In this document: piece after piece, positions 36,258 through 44,807 of the stretch
Layout of the letters: the number at the start of each line of letters is the position of its first letter
Position numbering within the stretch: position 1 is the stretch's first letter
NCBI GenBank assembly: GCA_040219575.1
Contig: JAVJSD010000063.1
Coordinates: forward strand, 90,975-154,974
DNA length: 64,000 nucleotides
DNA from: JAVJSD01 sp040219575
Lineage (GTDB): Bacteria > Planctomycetota > Planctomycetia > Pirellulales > Pirellulaceae
Direction: 5' to 3'
Program-made: the position numbers and the translations under genes
The notes under the pieces: generated by a model
Databases searched by the model: none
What the model was told of the DNA's origin: nothing
What the model saw: the letters and a program-made list of their open reading frames with translations, nothing else

Positions 36258-36718
36258 GTCCCCCTTTCGCCGCTGGCCATTCCTTTCGCCGATGTGCTTC
36301 CAGTTCGCCGTAACACCGCTTCGCCGCAACATCGCTTCGCGGTAGCACCGCTGGGCGACTGCGTAGCCGCAACCTGCATCGTCTGGGCGGTTCGCGAAAG
36401 ATGTTCGCCCGATGACTGGGCGGATTCGGCACGCAGCGCCGCCGCTAGCACTCCGTCTCCGCGAAAAGGATCAATTGGGGCGGCGGCGCGTCCGATGATA
36501 GCGGATGTGCCGACATGCCCGTGCGCACTCACCTTCGAACCCTCTCCCACGGAACGCGAACTGGCAAGGGCGAACGCATCCGGTCCCAAGTGGCATCGCG
36601 CCGCCGACGGTGACACGCCGGTGGTCGCACGCTGAAGGACGGAACGCCAAGAGCGTTGGTTGAAGTGGGCTTCGAGCGACGGTCATTCGTCGCGAAACGA
36701 GTTTCGGCAGGTACAAGG
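36258..36718. repeat. Intergenic region with a 3 x 16-bp tandem repeat
   Basis: This 460-base gap has no convincing gene. At 36304-36351 three imperfect 16-base units lie head to tail, beginning TTCGCCGTAACACCGC and ending TTCGCGGTAGCACCGC. The promoter for the TPR-ExbB-ExbD operon should lie in the right-hand part, but no clear motif was found. Confidence 0.6.
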
Positions 36719-39700
36719 ATGTACCCAAGGACGATAACGCTGCGATCACTCGTTGCGTGGCTGCTGGCAGCCGCGTCGGCTCTCGCTGCGCCTTCCGACG
36801 ATCAGTTCTCGGTGGCGGCGGGCAACTATTCGCAATCCCGCTGGGAACAGGCGGCCACGGAATTCCGCCTCTACCTGCAACAGTATCCCGACGGCGCCCA
36901 CACGGCCGACGCGGTGTTCTTTCTTGGCGAGACGCTGGTGCAACTCGGCCGATACGGCGAGGCGCACCCGTACTTCGCGGAACTCGTCCGTGACTATCCC
37001 GAACACCGATACGCCGATCGGGCGCAGTTTCGCGCCGGCGAATCCGCATGGCTTTCCGCCCAGCGCGACAGCGCCCGCACACACCTCGAAACGTTTGTGC
37101 GCCAACACCCGCGAGACCGGCTATGCGGCTTCGCATTGCCGTACCTCGGTGAGTTGGAGTTGTTGGCCGGCAACGCCGAGCAGGCGCAAAAGCACTACAC
37201 CGAAGCGCTTCGCCTGTTTCCCCAGGGACCGATGTACGACGACGCGCGGTTCGGTCTGGCGCGATCCTGCGAACTGCTAGGCCAAACGCGCGACGCCGAG
37301 CGGTTCTACCGCCTGCTGTCGGGCGCCAAGGGCGCCTTCGCCGACGACGCTCAGTTGCGACTGGGCATTCTCCTGCATCAGCAGAAGCGTCTGCCGGAGG
37401 CGACGCAGACGTTCGCCGCGTTCGAAGAAGAGTCCGGGCGTCTCGCCGACAGCGAACTGCGTGCTCACGCGCTCTATTGGCTCGGCGTGGTGCGACTGGC
37501 CGCTGGTGAAACCGCGGAGGCGGTGCATGCCTTCGACCTGGCCGTCGCCGACGATCCCGCTAGTCCGCTTGCGCCCTCGATCCTGCACGCCTCGGCATCC
37601 GCGCTAGAACAGGCAGGGCAGACGCCGGCCGCCGGCGAGCGATACCGCCGCATCTACAGCGATCAGCCCGAACACGAACTGGCCGACGACAGCCTGGCGG
37701 CCGTCGTGCGCATGGCGGCCGACGCTCCGACGGCCGAGATGGATGTCGAGAGCCTGGTCCAGCAATTTCAGGACAAATATCCCCAAAGCGACCTGCTGCC
37801 GACCGTGCGGCAATCGCTGGGACGTTGGCATCTGGCCCGCGACGAGTTCGAGGCCGCTGCCGAATTATTCGAGTCGTTGGTCGTCCAGCAAGAGCAACCG
37901 TCGTCGTCGGCCGACGATGGGCCGCGTTTAGGAGCGCCGGTCCCTCCGCGTTCGCTGGTGCTCCCCGACGTCGCGACGCATGCCCCCAGCAGCGACGAAC
38001 TTCAAGCCGCCGCCTCCACCTACTACCTGGCGCTCGCCTATCTGGGACAGCGCCGCCATGAGGAAGCTCTCGAAACGCTCGATGGTCTCGGCGGTGATCT
38101 GCCGGCCGCTCTGCGCGACGGCGTACGGGTCGCCCGCGCCTCGGCGCTGGTGGGGCTGGAGCGCTACGAGCAGGCGCTGCAACCGCTGCAGCAATACTTG
38201 ACGTCGCAGCCGACCGGCCCCGACGCGCCGCGCTGCTGGGCGCACCTGGCGGTTTCGCTGGCCAAGCTGGACCGCGTCGATGAATCCGCGAAATCGCTGG
38301 AGCAATTGGGACTGCGTCACCCCCAGCACCCGCTGCTGCTGCCGACGACGGAATTTGTGGCCGAGGCGGCGATGCGCAACAAGCAGGTCGATCTGGCCCG
38401 GCAGTTGTACAACGTCTTGGCTCGCGACGCGAATCCCCCCAAGTTCCAGGAAAAGGGCGCCAGCGGTCTGGCGTGGCTCGACTTCGAGTCCAACCCCCAG
38501 GCGTCGGCCGACGAATTTCAGCGATTAATCCTCGAGCACCCAGGAACCTTGCGAGCCGCCGAAGCGGCGCTGATGCGGGCGCGGGCGTTGGAAAAGGTCG
38601 GCAAGCCGCAGGCCGCGGTCGAGATGTACAAGCTGATCATCGAAAAGCATGCCGACTCGCCTCATCTGCCCGACGCCGTGCTGGGCGCGGCGCGGGTGCT
38701 CGACGAACAGGCTTTGGACGCCGAAGCATTGGAGTTGCTGCAGCAGTACCTCCGCGACTATCCCGAATCGAAACAACTCGATGTCGCGTTGTACCTCACG
38801 GCCTGGGTGCTCGACGACCTGGAGCAACCCGAGCAGGCGGACGCACGATTCCGTCAAATCGTCGACGACCATCCCGACAGCAAGTATTGGGGCGACGCGG
38901 CCTACCGATTGGCCGAGCGCGCCGCCCGCGACGAGGATTTCGAGCAGGCGGACGCTCTCTTGTCGCGGCTCGTCGCAGCGAAGACGTCGGACGACACCGC
39001 GGCGCATGCGCTGTACCTGCGAGGGCAAGTCGCGGCGGCCCAGGAGCACTGGTCCGACGTCGAACCGCCGCTGGCGCAACTGATCGCCAACTTTCCCGAG
39101 ACGTCGCTCCGCGTTCCCGCCGAGTACTGGATCGCCGAAGCAGCCTACCGGCAAGGCGAATTCGAACGCGCCGGGGCCATGTTTACACGGTTGCTGGTTC
39201 GCACGCACGATCGGAAGGAGCCGTGGCTGGGAATGATCCCGTTGCGTTTGGCGCAGGTTCAGGCGCACGCCCGGCAATGGGAGAAGGCCTACAAGCTCGC
39301 GTCGGGCATCGCCCAGCAGTATCCCGACTTTCGCCAGCAGTACGAGGTCGACTACCTGCTGGGCCGCTGCTTGCAGAGCCGGGCCGCCTTTGATTTTGAC
39401 GCGGCACGCGCCGCTTATCAGCGGGTCGTCGACTCGCCGACCGGCGGCAGCACCGAAACCGCCGCCATGGCCCAATGGATGATCGGCGAGACGTACTTCC
39501 TGCAGAAAAACTACGAACAAGCGGTCCGCGCCTACTACCGCGTCGAGCAGTTGTTCGCCTTCCCCCGCTGGCAGTCGTTAGCGCTGCTGCAGGCGGGAAA
39601 ATGTCTGGAAGTGCAGCAGCAATACGACGAGGCCATCGCCGCCTACGAGCAGGTGCAGGCCAAGTACGCCGACACCACCGCGGCCGACGATGCGGCCCAG

Positions 39701-39757
39701 CGGGTGCAGGTGGTCCGCCAGCGTCTGTCGATGACGGCCGCACCCAAACGGAAATAG
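36719..39757 (+). CDS. Giant TPR protein of the envelope
   Basis: From ATG 36719 the product has a signal peptide (LRSLVAWLLAAASALA) and 1012 residues. Nearly all of the rest is repeated 34-residue TPR helices (for example DGAHTADAVFFLGETLVQLG, KGAFADDAQLRLGILLHQQ, PGTLRAAEAALMRARALEKVG). It resembles the YbgF/CpoB and BamD type of periplasmic TPR scaffolds but is four to six times longer. Downstream are ExbB/TolQ- and ExbD/TolR-like genes, so it may dock on or count components of that motor. Protein partners are inferred. Confidence 0.88.
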   Translation: MYPRTITLRSLVAWLLAAASALAAPSDDQFSVAAGNYSQSRWEQAATEFRLYLQQYPDGAHTADAVFFLGETLVQLGRYGEAHPYFAELVRDYPEHRYADRAQFRAGESAWLSAQRDSARTHLETFVRQHPRDRLCGFALPYLGELELLAGNAEQAQKHYTEALRLFPQGPMYDDARFGLARSCELLGQTRDAERFYRLLSGAKGAFADDAQLRLGILLHQQKRLPEATQTFAAFEEESGRLADSELRAHALYWLGVVRLAAGETAEAVHAFDLAVADDPASPLAPSILHASASALEQAGQTPAAGERYRRIYSDQPEHELADDSLAAVVRMAADAPTAEMDVESLVQQFQDKYPQSDLLPTVRQSLGRWHLARDEFEAAAELFESLVVQQEQPSSSADDGPRLGAPVPPRSLVLPDVATHAPSSDELQAAASTYYLALAYLGQRRHEEALETLDGLGGDLPAALRDGVRVARASALVGLERYEQALQPLQQYLTSQPTGPDAPRCWAHLAVSLAKLDRVDESAKSLEQLGLRHPQHPLLLPTTEFVAEAAMRNKQVDLARQLYNVLARDANPPKFQEKGASGLAWLDFESNPQASADEFQRLILEHPGTLRAAEAALMRARALEKVGKPQAAVEMYKLIIEKHADSPHLPDAVLGAARVLDEQALDAEALELLQQYLRDYPESKQLDVALYLTAWVLDDLEQPEQADARFRQIVDDHPDSKYWGDAAYRLAERAARDEDFEQADALLSRLVAAKTSDDTAAHALYLRGQVAAAQEHWSDVEPPLAQLIANFPETSLRVPAEYWIAEAAYRQGEFERAGAMFTRLLVRTHDRKEPWLGMIPLRLAQVQAHARQWEKAYKLASGIAQQYPDFRQQYEVDYLLGRCLQSRAAFDFDAARAAYQRVVDSPTGGSTETAAMAQWMIGETYFLQKNYEQAVRAYYRVEQLFAFPRWQSLALLQAGKCLEVQQQYDEAIAAYEQVQAKYADTTAADDAAQRVQVVRQRLSMTAAPKRK

Positions 39758-39885
39758 CGGCGGGCGGAGAGGCCGCGGGCGGAGAGGCGGCGGACGACGT
39801 TCTCAACGTAAGCAGGCGGCGCGTATTCGAACAGGACTGGCGGACTATCGACCTGCCCCACGAAGAACCAAGCGACGAGGGAATC

Positions 39886-40740
39886 GTGATTCAACAATCG
39901 ATCGTAGCCGTGTTCTGGATGTTGCGGATCGCGCTGGCGGTGGCGCTGCTCGGTTTGGCGGGCATGCTGCACTACGCCTTCGGCCAGGCGCCCGACGCCG
40001 ACGGCTCGCGCGCCGCGCAGGCCGTTCAGGAAGTCGTCCCGGTGGCCGAAGAGAACCCCATCGCCACCAAGAACCTGCTGGAGGTGGTGCAGGACGGGGG
40101 CCCGCTGATGATCCCCATCCTGGTCTGCTCGTTCGTGCTGTGTGTGTTCATCTTTGAACGGGCCATCAGCTTGCGCCGCGGCCGGGTGATTCCCGGTCCG
40201 TTCGTCAAACGCTTTCTCGAGCAACTGCGCGAAAAGCAAATCGACCGCGACACGGCGCTGGAGCTCTGTGAACAAAACAAGAGCCCGGTCGCCGAGGTGT
40301 TCGCCGCCGCGGTGAAGAAGTGGGACCGCCCCTCGGTCGAGGTCGAGCAGGCCATCATCGACACCGGCGAGCGCGTCACCAACGGCTTGCGCCGCTATCT
40401 GCGTCTGCTCAACGGCATCGCCACGATCAGTCCGCTGCTGGGGCTGCTCGGAACCGTGTTGGGCATGATCACGGCCTTCAACGCCATCGCCACCGCCAGC
40501 GCGATGGGGCGGCCCGAGTTGCTCGCCGCCGGCATCGGTCAGGCCCTGTTGACGACGGCCGCCGGCCTTTCCGTGGCCATTCCGGCGCTGATCGCCTACC
40601 TGTTTTTCGTGGGCAGGGTCGACCGCCTGATCATGGACATCGACGGGCTCGGGCAGCAAGTGGTCGGCCTGTTGGCCTCCGACGGATGGGAGCGTCAAGC
40701 GGCGTCCCGAAATTCCGGAAGCCGCAAGAAGGCCGCCTGA
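39886..40740 (+). CDS. ExbB/TolQ/MotA-family proton channel
   Basis: The start is a GTG at 39886 with GAGGG just upstream, giving 284 residues. After an N-terminal membrane helix, the channel core is recognisable. It comprises PLMIPILVCSFVLCVFIFERA, then the long cytoplasmic loop, then TISPLLGLLGTVLGMITAFNAI and LLTTAAGLSVAIPALIAYLFF. The LLGLLGTV-GM and TTAAGL-VAIPA motifs are shared by ExbB, TolQ and MotA. It conducts protons to power an envelope process. The following gene is its ExbD/TolR partner, 26 bases away. Confidence 0.92.
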   Translation: MIQQSIVAVFWMLRIALAVALLGLAGMLHYAFGQAPDADGSRAAQAVQEVVPVAEENPIATKNLLEVVQDGGPLMIPILVCSFVLCVFIFERAISLRRGRVIPGPFVKRFLEQLREKQIDRDTALELCEQNKSPVAEVFAAAVKKWDRPSVEVEQAIIDTGERVTNGLRRYLRLLNGIATISPLLGLLGTVLGMITAFNAIATASAMGRPELLAAGIGQALLTTAAGLSVAIPALIAYLFFVGRVDRLIMDIDGLGQQVVGLLASDGWERQAASRNSGSRKKAA

Positions 40741-40766
40741 ACCGACCGACCGCCCAGGATCCCCCC

Positions 40767-41186
40767 ATGCCGCTGAAAACCCACCTCGACGAGCAGCCGA
40801 CGCTGAACTTGACGCCGATGATCGACGTCGTGTTCCTGCTCATCATTTTCTTCATGGTGGGGACGAAATTCACGGAGCTCGAACGTAGTTTGTCGCTGAA
40901 GGTGCCGCAAGTCAGCGACGCCGAGCCGATGGCGCCCGCCCCCGAGCGTCGCGTCATCAACGTCTACGGCGACGGCAGCGTGACACTCGATCGCGAGATC
41001 GTCACCCTCGAGCAGTTGGAGCAACGTCTGGCGGCCGCGCGCAGCCAATACGAGGCGCTGGGCGTCGTGGTGCGAGGAGACGCGGAAGGGGCCTTTCAGA
41101 ACGTCGCCGGCGTCCTCAGCGCCTGCCGTCGCGCCGGCATCCAAGACATGGGCATCTCGGTTCGTCTCGCAAGAAGGGAACCGTGA
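40767..41186 (+). CDS. ExbD/TolR-family protein
   Basis: The 139-residue protein has the ExbD/TolR layout. NLTPMIDVVFLLIIFFMV is the single membrane helix with its functional Asp (residue 20), and the rest is a periplasmic alpha/beta domain (RVINVYGDGSVTLDREIV). It pairs with the ExbB-like channel. The gene ends three bases before the toroid protein begins, which points to a single operon. Confidence 0.93.
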   Translation: MPLKTHLDEQPTLNLTPMIDVVFLLIIFFMVGTKFTELERSLSLKVPQVSDAEPMAPAPERRVINVYGDGSVTLDREIVTLEQLEQRLAAARSQYEALGVVVRGDAEGAFQNVAGVLSACRRAGIQDMGISVRLARREP

Positions 41187-41189
41187 GCG

Positions 41190-43283
41190 ATGTCGGAGTT
41201 GTTGCTGCTGGCCGACATCCTGTTCACCGCGCGGGCGCTCGGCATCGCGCTGTGGGTCGGCTTGGCGGTGTTGACCATTTCGTTGCTGGTTCTGATGCGG
41301 ACCCGTTTCGGGCAGGCCGAGCCGATTTCCAAATGCGTGGTGTTGTCGGTCCTGGCCCATGTGCTGCTGTTGGGCTACGCCTGGGGCACGCGGCTGATCT
41401 TCGAGGCCCCCCCCTCGGCCAGCAGCGACTTCATCGCCGTGTCGATCGAGTCGGACAAGGAGTTCGACGAGAACCAGCAACGGTCGAGCAAGTCGGCCGA
41501 CCAACTCGATCCGTGGGAGCGTCTGCCCAGCGATTCCGAATCACAGCCGGAGATTCCCTCGCCGGAGCGGGCCAGCGCGGCGCCCCAGGAATCGCCGGTG
41601 CGGCGTCCCTCGGTGGAGTCGCCTCCGGCCGTGGGAGGCCTTCCGACGATGGCCGTCCAGCGGAGCGACGCGCCTGCCGATGTTCCGCCGCCGCCCGACG
41701 ATCAGGCCGCGCTGCGACGCGAGCGAAGCGGCGTCGAGGCGGCCCCCTTGGAGGCTTCGCAGGCGAAGCGGCACGAGGTCGTCCAACAACAGGGCCCCGA
41801 AGTGGCCCCGCTGCGCCGCAGCCGAGACATGGCCGATTCGCAGGCGGAGTCGCCGCAACCCGCGCCGCCCGATCTGCCGGACGATTTCTTCAATATCAAG
41901 CCGCGTATGCAGCGGTTGGCCGATCCCGTGAGCAGCGCCGAGGCGCCCGACGTGGCCCGCGGAGAGGACGATCCCTCGGCCGGCGCGCTGCGCGATCTGT
42001 ACGGCGACTCGAACACCGCCTCGGCCGATTCGCCTTCCCCGACGAAGGCGCCGCTGGCCGGAATCGCGTCAAAGGCCCCCTCGCCGGCCTCCGCCGGGCC
42101 CGAGCCCGCCGCCTCTCCCGACGTTCACGGACGGACCAACGCCGATCCAGGAGGGAATTCTCTGCTGACAACCGCCGGCGTCGTGCGGCGCCTCGGCGAC
42201 GGGGCCGAAATGCCGAACCTCTATCGCCTGCGATTCTCCGAAAACCGCTTGGCGGTCGCACGGCGGAGAGGCGGAGACGAACGAACCGAAACGGCGGTCC
42301 AGGCCGCCTTGGCCTGGCTCGCCGCCAACCAGGAGGAAAACGGCCGCTGGAGCGCCTCGCGTCATGGAGCGGGCGTCGAGCGGAGCGTGCTCGGCCACAA
42401 CCGTGAAGGGGCCGGCGCCAGTGCGGATACGGGAATCACCGGTCTCGCCGTGCTGGCCTTTTTAGGCACCGGGCAGTCGCACCTCGAAGGCCGCTGGCGG
42501 CAAACGGTGCAGCACGGCCTGGAGTACCTGCTGCGCAGCCAACGTAGCGACGGCAGCCTAGCCGGCGACGCGCGATTGTTCGCCAGCATGTACTGCCACG
42601 GCATGGCGTCGCTCGCGCTGAGTGAGGCCTATGCCATGACGGGCGACCACCGCCTCAAACCTTTCGTCGAGCGCGCCGTCGCCTACTCCGTCAGCGCTCA
42701 GGACCGCCGCCGCGGCGGATGGCGCTATCAGCCTGGCGACTCGGGCGACATGAGCCAATTCGGATGGCAGGTCATGTCGCTGGTCAGCGCCCAGCGCGCC
42801 GGCGTTGCGGTTCCGGACGATTCACGTCGCCTGATGATGCAGTTCCTAAGCAGCGCTTCCACCACGGCGGACGGCGCGCTCTACAGCTACCGGCCGGGTG
42901 AAGGCGCCTCCCGCACGATGACGGCCGAAGGACTGACGTGTGGAATCTTTCTTCAAGCCGAGACCCCACCCCAGGCGCGGCGCGAGGCGATCGACTTCCT
43001 GGTCGAGCAGCTTCCCGGCGACGAGCAAGCCGACCTCTACTACTGGTACTACGCCACGCTGGCCCTGTCGCAATCGGAAAGCGACGCCTGGTCGGATTGG
43101 AACGACGCCCTCAAGCAGCAGCTTCTGCGGCGGCAGGTCGCCCAGGGAGACGCGACGGGCAGCTGGTCGGCCGATACGCGCTGGGGCGGCTACGGCGGAC
43201 GCGTCTACTCGACCGCCATGGCGTGTCTCTGCCTGGAGGTGTATTACCGCTATCTGCCCGTCTACCTGGAAGACGCGCGCTAA
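41190..43283 (+). CDS. Membrane-anchored protein with terpenoid-cyclase-like toroid
   Basis: This 697-residue protein starts with two membrane segments (about 13-36 and 46-70). The second, VVLSVLAHVLLLGYAWG, resembles the N-terminal helix of TonB-type energy transducers. A Pro/Ser/Asp-rich region of about 280 residues follows. From about 365 on is an alpha/alpha toroid like the prenyltransferase/squalene-cyclase fold: VQAALAWLAANQEENGRWS, TGLAVLAFLGTGQSH, GMASLALSEAYAMTG and RRGGWRYQPGDSGDMSQFGW. No class II cyclase D-x-D-D is seen, so catalysis is doubtful. It probably uses the ExbB/ExbD motor in the periplasm. Confidence 0.8.
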   Translation: MSELLLLADILFTARALGIALWVGLAVLTISLLVLMRTRFGQAEPISKCVVLSVLAHVLLLGYAWGTRLIFEAPPSASSDFIAVSIESDKEFDENQQRSSKSADQLDPWERLPSDSESQPEIPSPERASAAPQESPVRRPSVESPPAVGGLPTMAVQRSDAPADVPPPPDDQAALRRERSGVEAAPLEASQAKRHEVVQQQGPEVAPLRRSRDMADSQAESPQPAPPDLPDDFFNIKPRMQRLADPVSSAEAPDVARGEDDPSAGALRDLYGDSNTASADSPSPTKAPLAGIASKAPSPASAGPEPAASPDVHGRTNADPGGNSLLTTAGVVRRLGDGAEMPNLYRLRFSENRLAVARRRGGDERTETAVQAALAWLAANQEENGRWSASRHGAGVERSVLGHNREGAGASADTGITGLAVLAFLGTGQSHLEGRWRQTVQHGLEYLLRSQRSDGSLAGDARLFASMYCHGMASLALSEAYAMTGDHRLKPFVERAVAYSVSAQDRRRGGWRYQPGDSGDMSQFGWQVMSLVSAQRAGVAVPDDSRRLMMQFLSSASTTADGALYSYRPGEGASRTMTAEGLTCGIFLQAETPPQARREAIDFLVEQLPGDEQADLYYWYYATLALSQSESDAWSDWNDALKQQLLRRQVAQGDATGSWSADTRWGGYGGRVYSTAMACLCLEVYYRYLPVYLEDAR

Positions 43284-43326
43284 GAGGCGGCGCGCGAATG
43301 CCAGGATCCGATGTCGGGAGGGCTGG

Positions 43327-43695
43327 TCAGCCGCCGCTGGCGCCGTCATCGGCGCACTGGGCCAACAGCGAATCAAACGATGCGTTGAACTGCCCACGCG
43401 TCATGACGTCGCAGCCGGCGCTAGCGGCCTCGGCCAGTTTCTGTTCATGCACATGCGGGCCGTAGGCGACGATCCTCACGAGCGGAGACTTTTCCCGAAT
43501 GCGGCCGACGGTCGCGGCGACATCAAGCTTGCCTGCACTCAGATCGATCATCACCAGGGCGCCGCGGTCCTCCGCGAGGTGTTCGAGCAGCGCCTCGACG
43601 CTCGATGCGCTCTGGAACTCCACGCCGCGCGATCGGGCGGCGCCCTGCACCCGCGAAAGGAACATCAAGTCGCCGCTAAGCAGGATGGCGTTCAA
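43327..43695 (-). CDS. Degenerate CheY-like receiver domain (stand-alone)
   Basis: The 122-residue protein has a Rossmann-like receiver fold. NAILLSGDLMFLSRV starts it, LVMIDLSAGKLDV includes a candidate phospho-acceptor Asp (about 50), and IVAYGPHVHEQKLAEAASAG comes later. The acidic pair near the N-terminus is reduced to one Asp, and the C-terminal Lys is replaced by Arg in VMTRGQF. Phosphorylation is therefore uncertain. The frame starts with TTG. No output domain is fused. It converges on the toroid gene. Confidence 0.7.
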   Translation of the reverse strand: MNAILLSGDLMFLSRVQGAARSRGVEFQSASSVEALLEHLAEDRGALVMIDLSAGKLDVAATVGRIREKSPLVRIVAYGPHVHEQKLAEAASAGCDVMTRGQFNASFDSLLAQCADDGASGG

Positions 43696-43745
43696 CGTGG
43701 CCGCGGCTCCAACTCGAACCTGGAATGTTGCTCGGATAGCATCCG

Positions 43746-44045
43746 TCAGTTGGATGCATCCGTAGGCTCGGGAAAACGGTCGCGATACAGGAATCGCTCG
43801 ATCAGGTTCGCGCGGCGGAGGTTCGGGTCGCTGGCGTCAACTTCGTGCAGCTTGCCTCGCCGCGTGCGGACCAGCAGGGTGTCCCCCCGGGAACTCTCCA
43901 CCACCCAGAACTTGTCGACGTGGTAGGTGTAGGTCTCGCCGCAACCCTGGGGGTGAACCGAAATCGCTCGGGGCCCCGGGCAAGTGCTGACCTTGGCCTT
44001 GCGGAAGATGACCGGATCCCCCGGCCGATAGATGCGGTTGATCAT
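43746..44045 (-). CDS. Hypothetical 99-aa basic protein
   Basis: ATG 44045 follows GAGGC and gives MINRIYRPGDPVIFRKAKVS, a beta-strand-rich protein with TYTYHVDKFWVVESS and LLVRTRRGKLHEVDASD segments and a basic RFLYRDRFPEP tail. The architecture suggests a small beta-barrel or SH3-like nucleic-acid or ligand-binding protein. I recognise no family, though similar small proteins occur in planctomycete genomes. It lies 50 bases from the receiver gene on the same strand. Confidence 0.65.
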   Translation of the reverse strand: MINRIYRPGDPVIFRKAKVSTCPGPRAISVHPQGCGETYTYHVDKFWVVESSRGDTLLVRTRRGKLHEVDASDPNLRRANLIERFLYRDRFPEPTDASN

Positions 44046-44191
44046 TTTCTGCCTCGTCACGGCGGCCAATCCTCCTCTTGGCTCAAAGTGATGTTCGCGC
44101 AATGCGCAAATCCGACGCACGTGCTTCAACGACAACCCAAGGAGGGTGGATCGATCGGAGGCCGCGCGGCACAGGGCAGGTGAGGGATCGG

Positions 44192-44437
44192 CTAAAAGCC
44201 CGACTCCGCCGCTCGGAAATTCCGCTCGCCGAACAGCTTCTCCTCGTGGATGACGTAGGTAATCCCCAAGTCGGGATCGTGCAACCCACGAAGGCAATTC
44301 ACCTTATCATCCAATCGTACCAAAGTCCGGTTCGAAATCGCAAGCGAAACATATTGCTTCGCGTCGACGAACTCTCGACTTGGCTCCTTCGTCTGCTGAC
44401 CGTTCGCGTTGGGGGCGACGACAGTGTCCAAACCCAT
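44192..44437 (-). CDS. Hypothetical 81-aa protein
   Basis: The ATG at 44437 has GGAAA upstream. The product contains REFVDAKQYVSLAISNRTL and DPDLGITYVIHEEKLFGE and has a balanced charge. It is located about 146 bases ahead of the 99-residue gene on the same strand. The composition looks like a genuine small soluble protein, but no family is known. It could be a chance frame. Confidence 0.5.
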   Translation of the reverse strand: MGLDTVVAPNANGQQTKEPSREFVDAKQYVSLAISNRTLVRLDDKVNCLRGLHDPDLGITYVIHEEKLFGERNFRAAESGF

Positions 44438-44807
44438 GGCGTTTCCTTTCGCTTTCCTTTACGAGGTACGTATCCAACATTCCCCGCGAGGTTGTCGTTC
44501 ACTTTGGAGAGAAACAGGCGGTAGGTCGAGCAATAAGCTCGGGGGCCTCAGGGTGTGCGATTTCAGTCTTAACGAGAACTTGCTAGCAGTGAAGGATGAA
44601 GCCTAATCGTGTCGATCCCAACCTGCAAGCACCTCACAGCAGGGGGACCGGGGCACCCGGCCTCGCTACCCAGCGGAACTGCTTTCCCAACCAGTAGTTC
44701 CGACATCGCCGGTGTCGCCAGGTTTCGTCCTTGAAAGACATAACCCCGCCGCCTGCTAGCACCAAAGGGCATTGCTTCTGGAGGCGCCATTTGATTAACA
44801 TCTGCTT
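44438..44807. other. 370-base region without a recognised gene
   Basis: No convincing frame on either strand was found between the minus-strand 81-residue gene and the DUF1549 start. This divergent gap should carry promoters for both sides. No repeat or RNA motif stood out. Confidence 0.5.

Noticed and set aside
36304..36351. Possible CRISPR array
   Set aside because: Three 16-base units without spacers are a tandem repeat, not repeat-spacer units.
41190..43283. Calling the toroid protein a squalene-hopene cyclase
   Set aside because: No D-x-D-D catalytic motif, and the gene sits with ExbB/ExbD rather than isoprenoid genes.
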